From DAOUMF01 sp034411955 (GTDB lineage Bacteria > Chloroflexota > Dehalococcoidia > SM23-28-2 > RBG-16-64-32), in NCBI GenBank assembly GCA_034411955.1, contig DAOUMF010000196.1, positions 1 through 13,025 of the forward strand: a stretch of DNA of 13,025 nucleotides. The letters run 5' to 3'. This document shows, piece after piece, positions 1 through 6,734 of this stretch (positions within the stretch are counted from its first letter, which is position 1; the number at the start of each line of letters is the position of its first letter). A program made the translations under genes and the position numbers. A model generated the notes under the pieces. That model did no database searches. It was not told the DNA's origin and was given only the letters and a program-made list of their open reading frames with translations.

Positions 1-1101
1 GAGGTGCTGTCCAGCAACGGCAGCACCTCCATGGCCAGCGTCTGCGGCAACACCCTCTCCCTCATGGATGCTGGCGTTCCCATCAGGGCCCCGGTTGCCG
101 GCGTGGCCATGGGCCTCGTCAAGGGCGACGACCATTTGCGTATCCTCACCGACATCGCTGGCCTGGAGGACGCCATGGGCGACATGGACTTCAAGGTGGC
201 TGGCACGAAGAAGGGCATAACCGCCCTTCAGATGGACATCAAGGTGAAGGGGATCACGATAGAGATCATGGAGGCTGCCCTTTCCCAGGCCCGGGAGGCC
301 CGTCAATTCATACTGGGCAAGATCCTGGAGACGATCCCCGAGGTGCGGCCGGAGCTCTCTCCATACGCACCCCGCATGTTCCGCCTATCTATCCCTCAGG
401 ACAAGATCGGCGCCGTCATCGGCCCGGGCGGCCGCGTGATCCGCTCCATCATCGAGGAGACGGGCTGCACCATCGACGTCGAGGACGATGGCACGGTATT
501 CATCGGCTCGCCGGACGAGGAGCAAGCCCAGAAGGCGATCTCCATCGTCGAAAGCCTGACCAAAGAGGTCGAAGTGGGCGAGATATACACCGGCAAGGCG
601 ACGCGCCTCACCTCCTTCGGGGCCTTCGTGGAGATACTGCCGGGCAAGGAAGGCTTGGTCCGCCTGGGTGACCTGGCGGAGGTCCCTGTCCGCCGTCCGG
701 AGGACGTAGTCCGCATCGGCGACGAGGTGATGGTGATGGTGATCGAGGTGGATGACATGGGCCGAGTAAACCTCTCCCGTCGAGCCGTGCTGGAGGGGCT
801 CTCCCCGAAGGAGGCCCTGGAGGTGTCCAAGCGGGCTCAGGTCGCCCCCGTGGGTGGGCGGGGCGGCCGGGAGCGGGAGCGAGACCAGCGCCCGCCGCGG
901 CGGGATATGGGTGGTCGCGGTGGCGGACAGGGGTTCGGCCGTAAAGGCGGCGGCAACGGCCGCCCTCGCGGCGGCAGCAGGCCACAGCGACCCCCGCAGC
1001 GGCCTCAGCAGCGGCCCCAGCAGCCGCCCGGCGGCGGCTTCCGGCGCGGCCCGGGCGACCCGCCGCCGCCACCTCCTAGCCCTCCCGGCAGGCGCTGGTA
1101 A
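1..1101 (+). CDS. pnp: Polynucleotide phosphorylase, C-terminal part (5' end outside window)
   Basis: This is the 3' part of the phosphate-dependent 3'-5' exoribonuclease that degrades mRNA in the cytoplasm; the frame is open at base 1, so the N-terminal half is missing. Counting from the codon at base 4, the phosphate-binding stretch SNGSTSMASVCG lies near residues 4-15. The second RNase PH domain continues through ILTDIAGLEDAMGDMDFKVAG, whose D56 and D62 match the catalytic aspartates of the E. coli enzyme. A KH domain follows at about 125-186 with its GPGG loop at 140-143, then an S1 domain at about 190-262. From residue 281 the protein becomes a low-complexity tail, first Arg/Gly-rich, then Pro/Gln-rich, ending in a run of six prolines. 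The tail is much longer than in E. coli PNPase. The gene ends 21 bp before dapB on the same strand, so the two are probably cotranscribed. Confidence 0.97.
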   Translation, partial: EVLSSNGSTSMASVCGNTLSLMDAGVPIRAPVAGVAMGLVKGDDHLRILTDIAGLEDAMGDMDFKVAGTKKGITALQMDIKVKGITIEIMEAALSQAREARQFILGKILETIPEVRPELSPYAPRMFRLSIPQDKIGAVIGPGGRVIRSIIEETGCTIDVEDDGTVFIGSPDEEQAQKAISIVESLTKEVEVGEIYTGKATRLTSFGAFVEILPGKEGLVRLGDLAEVPVRRPEDVVRIGDEVMVMVIEVDDMGRVNLSRRAVLEGLSPKEALEVSKRAQVAPVGGRGGRERERDQRPPRRDMGGRGGGQGFGRKGGGNGRPRGGSRPQRPPQRPQQRPQQPPGGGFRRGPGDPPPPPPSPPGRRW

Positions 1102-1122
1102 GGCAGGTCCTGGACTCGACGG

Positions 1123-1917
1123 ATGTCCACGAAGGTCGTTGTCAGCGGCACGGGAAAGATGGGCCGGCAGGTCCTCGAAGCTGTGTGTGCGGAGCCCGAC
1201 CTGGAGCCCGTGGGCGTCCTCGACCGTGTCGCCGGCGAAGAGTATTTGTCGCTGCCTGACGGCTCCGGCCTCATTCCTTTCAGTACCGACCCGGCGGCCA
1301 TTTTCGCCAGGATCCGCCCCGATGTCGTGGTCGACTTCACCAACGCTGAGTACACTCCCCAGGTGGCGAGGGAGGCGCTGGAAGCGGGGGCGCGATTGGT
1401 CATCGGTACCTCCGGGCTGTCGGAGGCTTTTCTCCATGAGCTGGGCCGAGAGTGCCGTCAGCGGAAGCTGGGGGCCGTGGTGGCCGCGAACTTCGCTCTG
1501 GGCGCTGTGCTCATGGCTCACCTGGCAAGGGTGGCGGCCCCCTTCTTCGATCAGGTCGAGATCATCGAGATGCACCACGACGGCAAGGCGGACGCGCCAT
1601 CAGGGACGGCGATCGCCACCGCCCGCAAGATGGCGGACGGCCGTGAGGCCCCTTTCCGGCGGCCGCAGACCCAGCGGGAGGCGATTGAGGGAACCCGGGG
1701 TGGGGCCGTAGACGGCATCACGATCCACAGCGTACGCCTGCCGGGCTTGGTGGCCCATCAGGAGGTGATCTTCGGCGGTCCCGGTCAGACCCTGACCATC
1801 CGGCACGACTCCACCAGCCGCGAGTCATTCATGCCGGGGGTGATGCTGGCCATCAGGGACGTGATCGGCCGCGAGGAGCTAGTTCTTGGTCTGGAAGCGC
1901 TGCTTGGGATAGAATAG
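1123..1917 (+). CDS. dapB: 4-hydroxy-tetrahydrodipicolinate reductase
   Basis: DapB reduces the DapA product to tetrahydrodipicolinate with NAD(P)H, the second committed step of diaminopimelate/lysine synthesis, in the cytoplasm. The 264-residue protein has the usual family length. The N-terminal Rossmann motif is VSGTGKMG (7-14). The family signature around the active site is intact: EMHHDGKADAPSGTA (149-163), with H151/H152 and K155 in the catalytic positions and APSGT (158-162) binding substrate. The ATG at 1123 places the Rossmann strand right at the N-terminus, as expected; the ribosome-binding site in front of it is poor, which suggests coupling to pnp. It is followed after 9 bp by the flavoprotein gene. 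Family assignment is firm. Confidence 0.97.
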   Translation: MSTKVVVSGTGKMGRQVLEAVCAEPDLEPVGVLDRVAGEEYLSLPDGSGLIPFSTDPAAIFARIRPDVVVDFTNAEYTPQVAREALEAGARLVIGTSGLSEAFLHELGRECRQRKLGAVVAANFALGAVLMAHLARVAAPFFDQVEIIEMHHDGKADAPSGTAIATARKMADGREAPFRRPQTQREAIEGTRGGAVDGITIHSVRLPGLVAHQEVIFGGPGQTLTIRHDSTSRESFMPGVMLAIRDVIGREELVLGLEALLGIE

Positions 1918-1926
1918 CGTCTCGAT

Positions 1927-3078
1927 ATGGCCGGCAAGACGGTAGCCGTCCTGGGGGGTGGATCTGGTGGACTGGTGGCGGCCAACCGACTGCGGAAGCT
2001 CCTCCCCCGCGAGCACCGCATCGTTCTGATAAACCGTAGCGCCTGGCATAGCGTCCCCGCCGCCTACACCGCCGTCATGCTGGGCGACAGAGCCCCTGGG
2101 CAGATCTCCCGCGATCTGCGTCGCCTCAACCGCAAGGGGATCGAGTTCATAGCCGCCGAGATCACCGGCATCGACCTGTCCCGCAACACGGTCCGCTTCG
2201 ACGGGCAGGAGCTGGCCTACGACTACCTCATTGTCGCTCTGGGCACCCAGTACTCTGCGGGGGAGATCCCCGGGCTGGGCACGGCTTACACCTATTACAC
2301 GCTGGATGGGGCGGAGGGCCTGCGGGAGGAGATCGCTGGCTTCGATTCTGGTCGCATCGCCATCGTGGTGCCCGGTCTGCCCTACAAGTGTCCCGCCGCC
2401 CCCTACGCGGGAGCGCTTGTGTTGGATCACTACTTCCGCCGCCAGCGTGTGCGGGCCGATGTGGAGATCCGGCTGTTCACCCCTGAACCGGCGCCCCTGC
2501 CGGTGGCCGGCGAAGCCATCGGCAGGGAGGTGGCGGAGCTCCTAGCTGGCCGCGAAGTACGGTTCAGCCCCAACACACGCCTCCAGGAGGTCGACTATCA
2601 GGGGAAGAGGCTGGTGTTCCAGGACGGCACCGAAGCCTCCTACGATCTCCTCATCGCGGTGCCCCTGCATGAGGTCCCGGCTGTGGTTCGGGAGGCTGGC
2701 CTGGCTGAGGAAGGTGGCTGGGTCAAGGTGGATCGGGAGACGATGGCGACGCCGTTCGAGGGCGTCTACGCCATCGGCGACGTCACGCAGATCCCCCTGG
2801 CCAGCGGACTGATGCTGCCCAAGGCGGGCGTATTCGCCCAGGGGGAGGCGGAGGTGGTGGCCCGTAACATCGCGGCTGAGATCAAGGGTGAGGAGGAGAG
2901 GTGGGCTTTTGGGGGAGAGGGAGCGTGCTTCCTGGACACGGGGTACGGCAAGGCAGCCTACGTAACAGGCAAGTTCTACGCGGAGCCGGACCCGGAGATG
3001 CTGATGCGCCAGCCCAGCCTCCTCTGGCGCTGGGTGAAGGAGGGGTCCATCCGCATCTGGCTCTGGCGCTGGTTCTAG
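1927..3078 (+). CDS. FAD-dependent pyridine nucleotide-disulfide oxidoreductase, sulfide:quinone reductase-like
   Basis: This 383-residue flavoprotein has an FAD-binding GGGSGG at 10-15 near its N-terminus and the second FAD motif YAIGDVTQIP at 281-290. The segment PYKCPAAPYAGALVLDHYF (152-170) resembles sulfide:quinone oxidoreductases and related NADH dehydrogenase-like proteins. It has exactly two cysteines, C155 in YKCP and C334 in GEGACF, which fit the two redox cysteines near the flavin in SQRs; the third cysteine of some SQR types is absent. The C-terminus is rich in Trp and basic residues (WRWVKEGSIRIWLWRWF, 367-383), which fits a monotopic membrane anchor near a quinone. The gene lies 9 bp after dapB and has no clear Shine-Dalgarno sequence, so translation may be coupled. 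Sulfide oxidation is inferred; a type II NADH dehydrogenase or another quinone reductase remains possible. Confidence 0.8.
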   Translation: MAGKTVAVLGGGSGGLVAANRLRKLLPREHRIVLINRSAWHSVPAAYTAVMLGDRAPGQISRDLRRLNRKGIEFIAAEITGIDLSRNTVRFDGQELAYDYLIVALGTQYSAGEIPGLGTAYTYYTLDGAEGLREEIAGFDSGRIAIVVPGLPYKCPAAPYAGALVLDHYFRRQRVRADVEIRLFTPEPAPLPVAGEAIGREVAELLAGREVRFSPNTRLQEVDYQGKRLVFQDGTEASYDLLIAVPLHEVPAVVREAGLAEEGGWVKVDRETMATPFEGVYAIGDVTQIPLASGLMLPKAGVFAQGEAEVVARNIAAEIKGEEERWAFGGEGACFLDTGYGKAAYVTGKFYAEPDPEMLMRQPSLLWRWVKEGSIRIWLWRWF

Positions 3079-3126
3079 CGGTCGCGAGATCAGGGGCGGC
3101 ATCGAGAGTGGCATCCGGCTGTGTTG

Positions 3127-3156
3127 TTGTCACTGCGATGGACGATAGGCTAATAT
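3127..3156 (+). promoter_or_regulatory. Candidate promoter for asd-dapA
   Basis: A -35-like TTGTCA (3127-3132, five of six matches) is separated by 18 bp from a -10-like TAATAT (3151-3156, four of six matches). It lies in the 131-bp spacer between the flavoprotein gene and asd and would give a leader of roughly 45 nt. It suggests that asd, dapA and the next gene can be expressed apart from pnp and dapB. The call rests on hexamer match only. Confidence 0.42.
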
Positions 3157-3209
3157 GGTCGCACCGCAGCGGGGGCTGATCGCGACGGGCATATCTGGAG
3201 CAGACAGGG

Positions 3210-4226
3210 ATGTCAAAGCTTTACAACGTCGCAGTAGTGGGCGCCACCGGCTTGGTGGGGCAGGAGTTCCTCAAGATCGCTGTGCAGAGGGGCTTCTCTG
3301 TGAAGGAACTGCGCCTGCTGGCCTCCAGCCGTTCGGCCGGGCGCCGCGTGACTGTGGGCGAGTGGGAGTTGGAGGTGGAGGAGACTACGTCCAAGTCCTT
3401 CGCCGGTGTGGACATTGCGTTCTTCTCAGCCTCTGAAGAGGTCTCTCAGGAACTGGTTCCGGCCGCCGTCAAGGCTGGCGCCGTGGTCATCGACGATAGC
3501 TCCGCCTGGCGCATGGAGCCCGATGTCCCCCTCGTAGTGCCGGAGGTGAACGCGGCTGATCTGGATGGACACAAGGGGATCATCTCCATCCCCAACTGTC
3601 CGACCACTCCTCTGGTGCACACCCTTTGGCCTATTCATCGCATCAACCCGGTGAAGCGGATCATCGTCGATACCTACCAATCGGTGTCGGGCCACGGTGG
3701 CCAGGCCGTGGAGGAGCTTAGCGTGCAGGCCCGCTCCGTTCTGGACGGCAACAGCGCCAATGCTCACATCTTCCCCCACCAGATCGCCTTCAACCTACTG
3801 CCGCACGTCGACGTCTTCCTGGGCAGCGGCTACACGAAGGAGGAGTGGAAGATAATCAATGAGACGAAGAAGATCATGCACGAGCCGGAGATGGCGGTAT
3901 CCGCCACCTGCGTTCGCGTGCCTGTCTACATCGGCCACAGCGAGGCGGTGCACGTGGAGTTCGCCCACCCCATCACGCCGGAGGAGGTAAGCGCCATCCT
4001 GCATGATGCCCCCGGCGTCACCGTACAGGACGAGCCGTCGGTGAACCTCTATCCCACTCCCTGGGTGGTGGCTGGCAAGGATGACACCTTCGTGGGCCGC
4101 ATCCGTCAGGACGTGTCCCACCCCAGCGGCATCGCTATGTGGATCGTCAGCGACAACCTGCGCAAGGGTGCCGCCCTCAACGCCATCCAGATCGCGGAGG
4201 AGTTGATCGCCCGCCGCTTGATATAG
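3210..4226 (+). CDS. asd: Aspartate-semialdehyde dehydrogenase
   Basis: Asd reduces aspartyl phosphate to aspartate semialdehyde with NADPH, supplying the lysine, methionine and threonine branches; it is cytoplasmic. The 338-residue protein has the nucleotide-binding GATGLVG at 11-17, the catalytic cysteine C130 in SIPNCPTT, the glutamine of TYQSVSG (Q157), and the substrate-binding region CVRVPVYIGHSEAV with R236 and H243. The residue after the catalytic Cys is Pro, whereas many family members have Ser, a mild variation. The ATG at 3210 is preceded by GGAG at 3197-3200 and starts directly at the Rossmann strand. Its TAG stop overlaps the Shine-Dalgarno sequence of dapA, so the two are in one operon. 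Confidence 0.97.
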   Translation: MSKLYNVAVVGATGLVGQEFLKIAVQRGFSVKELRLLASSRSAGRRVTVGEWELEVEETTSKSFAGVDIAFFSASEEVSQELVPAAVKAGAVVIDDSSAWRMEPDVPLVVPEVNAADLDGHKGIISIPNCPTTPLVHTLWPIHRINPVKRIIVDTYQSVSGHGGQAVEELSVQARSVLDGNSANAHIFPHQIAFNLLPHVDVFLGSGYTKEEWKIINETKKIMHEPEMAVSATCVRVPVYIGHSEAVHVEFAHPITPEEVSAILHDAPGVTVQDEPSVNLYPTPWVVAGKDDTFVGRIRQDVSHPSGIAMWIVSDNLRKGAALNAIQIAEELIARRLI

Positions 4227-4235
4227 GAGCTGCCG

Positions 4236-5132
4236 ATGGAGATCGGACGTCTACTCACCGCTATGGTCACGCCCTTTGACGACGAAGGGCAGATCGATTA
4301 CGAGCAGGCCCAGCGGTTGGCCCGTGCCCTGCTGGACAGCGGCAGCGACGGCTTGGTGGTCGCCGGCACCACGGGCGAGGCGCCGACCCTCTCGCACGAC
4401 GAGAAGCTGAAGCTGTTCGCCGCTGTCAAGGAGGGGGTGGACGGTCGCGGCACCGTACTGGCTGGCACCGGCACCAACGACACCGCCGCCAGCATCGAGC
4501 TATCGCGGGAGGCTGAGCGGGCCGACGTGGACGGCCTCCTCCTCACCGCTCCCTACTACAATAAGCCGACGCAGGAGGGCCTCTACCGCCACTTCGAAGC
4601 TGTGGCCCGGGCCACCGGCCTGCCCTGCGTGCTGTACAACATCCCCTCCCGCACCGGCGTGAACATGACGGCGGAGACGACGCTGCGCCTCTCCCGCGTA
4701 CCGAACATCGCCGGTGTCAAGGAGGCCTCGGGCGACCTGGTCCAGATCGCCCGCATAATCGAGGACGCGCCAGAGGGTTTCGGCGTGTGGAGCGGGGACG
4801 ATGCCATGACGCTGCCGATACTGGCCGTGGGCGGCTACGGGGTCATCGCCGTGGTGTCCCACCTGGGAGGCGTCCAGATGCACCAGATGATCGACGACTA
4901 CCTGGCGGGACGCGTGGCTGAGGCGGCCCGCATCCACCGTCGTCTCTTGCCCCTGATGCAAACCCTGATGACGACGGCGAGCAACCCCAGTCCTGTGAAG
5001 TACGCCCTCAACCAGATCGGCTTCCGGGTGGGCGCGCCCCGGCTGCCTCTGGTGGAGCCGGAGGGAGCTGCCGCCGAACAGATCGTGGCCGAAGTGCGGC
5101 GCCAGCGGATAGACCTGGCGGTGACAGTCTAG
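4236..5132 (+). CDS. dapA: 4-hydroxy-tetrahydrodipicolinate synthase
   Basis: DapA condenses pyruvate with aspartate semialdehyde (made by Asd, encoded just upstream) to start the diaminopimelate branch. The 298-residue TIM-barrel protein shows the full catalytic set: GTTGE at 44-48, tyrosine Y108 in APYYNKP, Y134 in LYNIPSRTG with R139, and the Schiff-base lysine K162 in GVKEASGD. AGGAG (4225-4229) lies 6 nt before the ATG and overlaps the asd stop codon, which suggests tight translational coupling. The stop codon overlaps the strong AGGAGG of the next gene. Length and all active-site residues are typical. Confidence 0.97.
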   Translation: MEIGRLLTAMVTPFDDEGQIDYEQAQRLARALLDSGSDGLVVAGTTGEAPTLSHDEKLKLFAAVKEGVDGRGTVLAGTGTNDTAASIELSREAERADVDGLLLTAPYYNKPTQEGLYRHFEAVARATGLPCVLYNIPSRTGVNMTAETTLRLSRVPNIAGVKEASGDLVQIARIIEDAPEGFGVWSGDDAMTLPILAVGGYGVIAVVSHLGGVQMHQMIDDYLAGRVAEAARIHRRLLPLMQTLMTTASNPSPVKYALNQIGFRVGAPRLPLVEPEGAAAEQIVAEVRRQRIDLAVTV

Positions 5133-5143
5133 GAGGTTCCTTC

Positions 5144-5584
5144 ATGCGCTTTCCCATCCTCATCAGCCCCCTCTGGCGGCCGCTGCTACTGCCCTTCGGC
5201 GGCACTCCCGCGCGCGCCTTCGCCGAGCTGGAGGATGGGCAGCTGCACGTGCGCTTCGGCTGGCTGTTTGACCATCGCTTCTCGCTGGGGGATGTGGAAG
5301 CGGCTTCGCCCTCGCACTGGCCGGTGTGGGCGGGCATCGGCTGGCGCACCAGCTTCCGGGGCACAGTGGGTCTGATAGGCACCTACGTGAACATCGTGGA
5401 GGTGAGGTTCAAGGAGCCCCAGCGCGTGCGGATGGTCGTGCCCATGACCTGCCGCCGTCTTTATCTGTCCCTTGACGAGCCGCGCGATTTCATCACCGCC
5501 CTGCGGGAGGCGACCGAGGCGGAGGCCGCGCCGGAGCCGGCGCCTGCCGCCGCGAAGCCACGGCGTCGCAAGAAGGCCAGCTAG
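5144..5584 (+). CDS. Small unknown protein at the end of the lysine cluster
   Basis: I do not assign this 146-residue protein to a named family. It begins with a hydrophobic, Trp/Pro-containing stretch (LISPLWRPLLLPFG, 6-19) and continues with a beta-rich-looking core to about residue 108, including HWPVWAGIGWRTSFRGTVGLIG (58-79) and YVNIVEVRFKEPQRVRMVVP. It ends in an Ala/Glu/Pro linker and a basic tail (KPRRRKKAS). No catalytic motif or clear membrane helix is visible. A perfect AGGAGG (5131-5136) sits 7 nt before the ATG and overlaps the dapA stop, so it is almost certainly expressed with asd and dapA. Its stop codon shares the CTAG at 5581-5584 with the convergent gene. A link to lysine synthesis is only suggested by position. 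Confidence 0.8.
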   Translation: MRFPILISPLWRPLLLPFGGTPARAFAELEDGQLHVRFGWLFDHRFSLGDVEAASPSHWPVWAGIGWRTSFRGTVGLIGTYVNIVEVRFKEPQRVRMVVPMTCRRLYLSLDEPRDFITALREATEAEAAPEPAPAAAKPRRRKKAS

Positions 5585-6057
5585 CCCCGATCCCGGGCCC
5601 GCACGAACGCGTCCCAGCGCCTGCGCAGCTCCGACTGGCCCCAGCGGTAGCCCACGGCGTCCCCCACGCTGTTGGCCAGGTTCGCGGAACCGATGTAGAA
5701 CAGGAGCATCAGCCCAAAGAAGGCCAGCAGCGTCCACCAGCTTACCCCGCAGAAGGCCAGCGGCAGCAGCCCCAGCACTACACCTAGAGTCAGCCCGCTC
5801 CAGGCTATACTCCGCACTGTCCAGCCCTCCCGCGACCGCTGGGCGCGGTACATGGCGAACACAGCCTGCGGCACCCGTGTGACGGCGGGCCACTCGGTCG
5901 AGGAGCGGCCGCAGTGGGGACAGAGGCCTGTCCTGAGCGAAGTCGAAGGGCCCTCCTCCGGCGACCGGCCGGCCGAGGGCAGCGGATGGTAGCAGTAGCC
6001 GCAGAAGCGCCCAGCGTTGGGGGCGCTGCCCTCAAGGATATCGTCCAGCAGGCCCAC
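5581..6057 (-). CDS. Small membrane protein with N-terminal zinc ribbon
   Basis: This 158-residue protein has two CxxC knuckles, C19/C22 (FCGYC) and C46/C49 (LCPHC), expected to bind one zinc ion. After a charged linker come two likely membrane helices at about 84-104 and 107-125, and it ends in a basic segment rich in Arg. The start chosen is the GTG at 6057, which begins the sequence MGLLDDILEG; no good Shine-Dalgarno sequence precedes it. The residues GPSTSLRTG (36-44), between the two knuckles, are encoded by a short repeat-like insertion. It lies 85 bp downstream of the PPOX gene on the same strand and may be cotranscribed with it. Function is unknown; the zinc ribbon is inferred from cysteine spacing. 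Confidence 0.72.
   Translation of the reverse strand: MGLLDDILEGSAPNAGRFCGYCYHPLPSAGRSPEEGPSTSLRTGLCPHCGRSSTEWPAVTRVPQAVFAMYRAQRSREGWTVRSIAWSGLTLGVVLGLLPLAFCGVSWWTLLAFFGLMLLFYIGSANLANSVGDAVGYRWGQSELRRRWDAFVRARDRG
5926..5952. repeat. Short dispersed-type repeat inserted in frame
   Basis: The segment centred on tcctgagcgaagtcgaagg carries the direct repeat CGAAG-T-CGAAG. From memory it matches a short interspersed sequence common in some bacterial genomes, including Chloroflexota. In the minus-strand gene it reads in frame as GPSTSLRTG and spaces apart the two zinc knuckles. Only one copy is seen in this window, so its repeat status depends on recall. Confidence 0.5.
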
Positions 6058-6142
6058 CAGCCGCTGGGAGAAGACACTGTGGGCCTCCCCTTCTGCGCTG
6101 AGGCCCGGCTCTCGTGTCCGCTGTGCCGTCGTCTCTCGCCCT

Positions 6143-6547
6143 CTAGTCGGCCATCATCGAGTTGACGTGCTCAGGCTCGATGACCAGGATCAACCGCTGC
6201 TCGCCCGGCTGGCGCCAGGGGTATCGGTCCTGGCCTATGTACTTCTTGGCCAGCTTATCGATGAGTTCGTCGGCGCCCTCGCGACGCATCTCCACCACGC
6301 GGCCCCGGATGTACGCCGATGCGTAGGGATTGTCCTGCCTGGTGATCGAGATCGCCACGCGGGGGTCGCGGCGGACGTTGCGCGGCTTGGCGCGGCCCTC
6401 GGCGGTGTTGACCAGGATGCGCCCGTCTTCAAGGTCAACCCAGACGGGTGTCACCTGGGGCGATCCGTCAGGCATGAGGGTGGCCAGATGAGCGAAGTTG
6501 GGCTCCAGGAAGAGCTTCTTGACGCCTTCGGTTAGGGTTGCGGGCAT
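6143..6547 (-). CDS. PPOX-class F420-dependent/FMN-binding oxidoreductase family protein
   Basis: This 134-residue protein belongs to the split beta-barrel (pyridoxamine phosphate oxidase-like) family that binds FMN or the deazaflavin F420. The characteristic order is visible: NFAHLATLMPDGSPQVTPVWVDLEDG (17-42), the phosphate-binding region NTAEGRAKPRNVRRDPRVAI (47-66) with K54 and R56, and YIRGRVVEM (79-87). Length is typical of single-domain F420-dependent members. The ATG at 6547 is supported by a strong AAGGAGGT (6553-6560) 5 nt upstream. Which cofactor and substrate it uses cannot be told from this window. It is separated from purA by 187 bp and likely has its own promoter. Confidence 0.88.
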   Translation of the reverse strand: MPATLTEGVKKLFLEPNFAHLATLMPDGSPQVTPVWVDLEDGRILVNTAEGRAKPRNVRRDPRVAISITRQDNPYASAYIRGRVVEMRREGADELIDKLAKKYIGQDRYPWRQPGEQRLILVIEPEHVNSMMAD

Positions 6548-6583
6548 GCTCGACCTCCTTCTGTGTGAGAGGCGATGGGCTGG

Positions 6584-6589
6584 AATATA
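6584..6589 (-). promoter_or_regulatory. Possible -10 element for the PPOX-family gene
   Basis: TATATT on the minus strand lies about 37 nt upstream of the start codon of the PPOX-family gene, in front of its strong Shine-Dalgarno sequence. No convincing -35 hexamer is seen at 16-18 bp, so this is a weak call. Confidence 0.28.
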
Positions 6590-6715
6590 GGTTAGCGTGA
6601 GCGGGTATCTTCAGGCCAGACCCTCAGGCGCGGCTCATCCTGTGCTGCGGCGCAGTTGCGGTCCCGGAGCAGGCGCTTCACCCCGCCCGGCTGGTGGGAC
6701 ATGCGCTCGGGTGGG

Positions 6716-6731
6716 GATGGCCTCTGCCATC
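6716..6731 (-). terminator. Stem-loop just after purA, terminator-like but without a T-run
   Basis: On the minus strand GATGGC-AGAG-GCCATC forms a perfect 6-bp stem with a 4-nt loop, starting 3 nt after the purA stop codon. It is followed by a C-rich stretch and not by T residues, so it may end or protect the purA transcript, but it does not fit the classical intrinsic terminator. Confidence 0.35.
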
Positions 6732-6734
6732 GGC

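Noticed and set aside
385..1578. A 397-codon open frame on the minus strand across pnp and dapB
   Set aside because: It is antisense to two genes with complete catalytic motifs, has Ala/Arg/His-rich composition typical of GC-rich shadow frames, and shows no domain.
6017..6535. Plus-strand open frame of 172 codons opposite the PPOX-family gene
   Set aside because: It has no motif or ribosome-binding site, whereas the minus strand codes for a recognisable split-barrel protein with a strong Shine-Dalgarno sequence.
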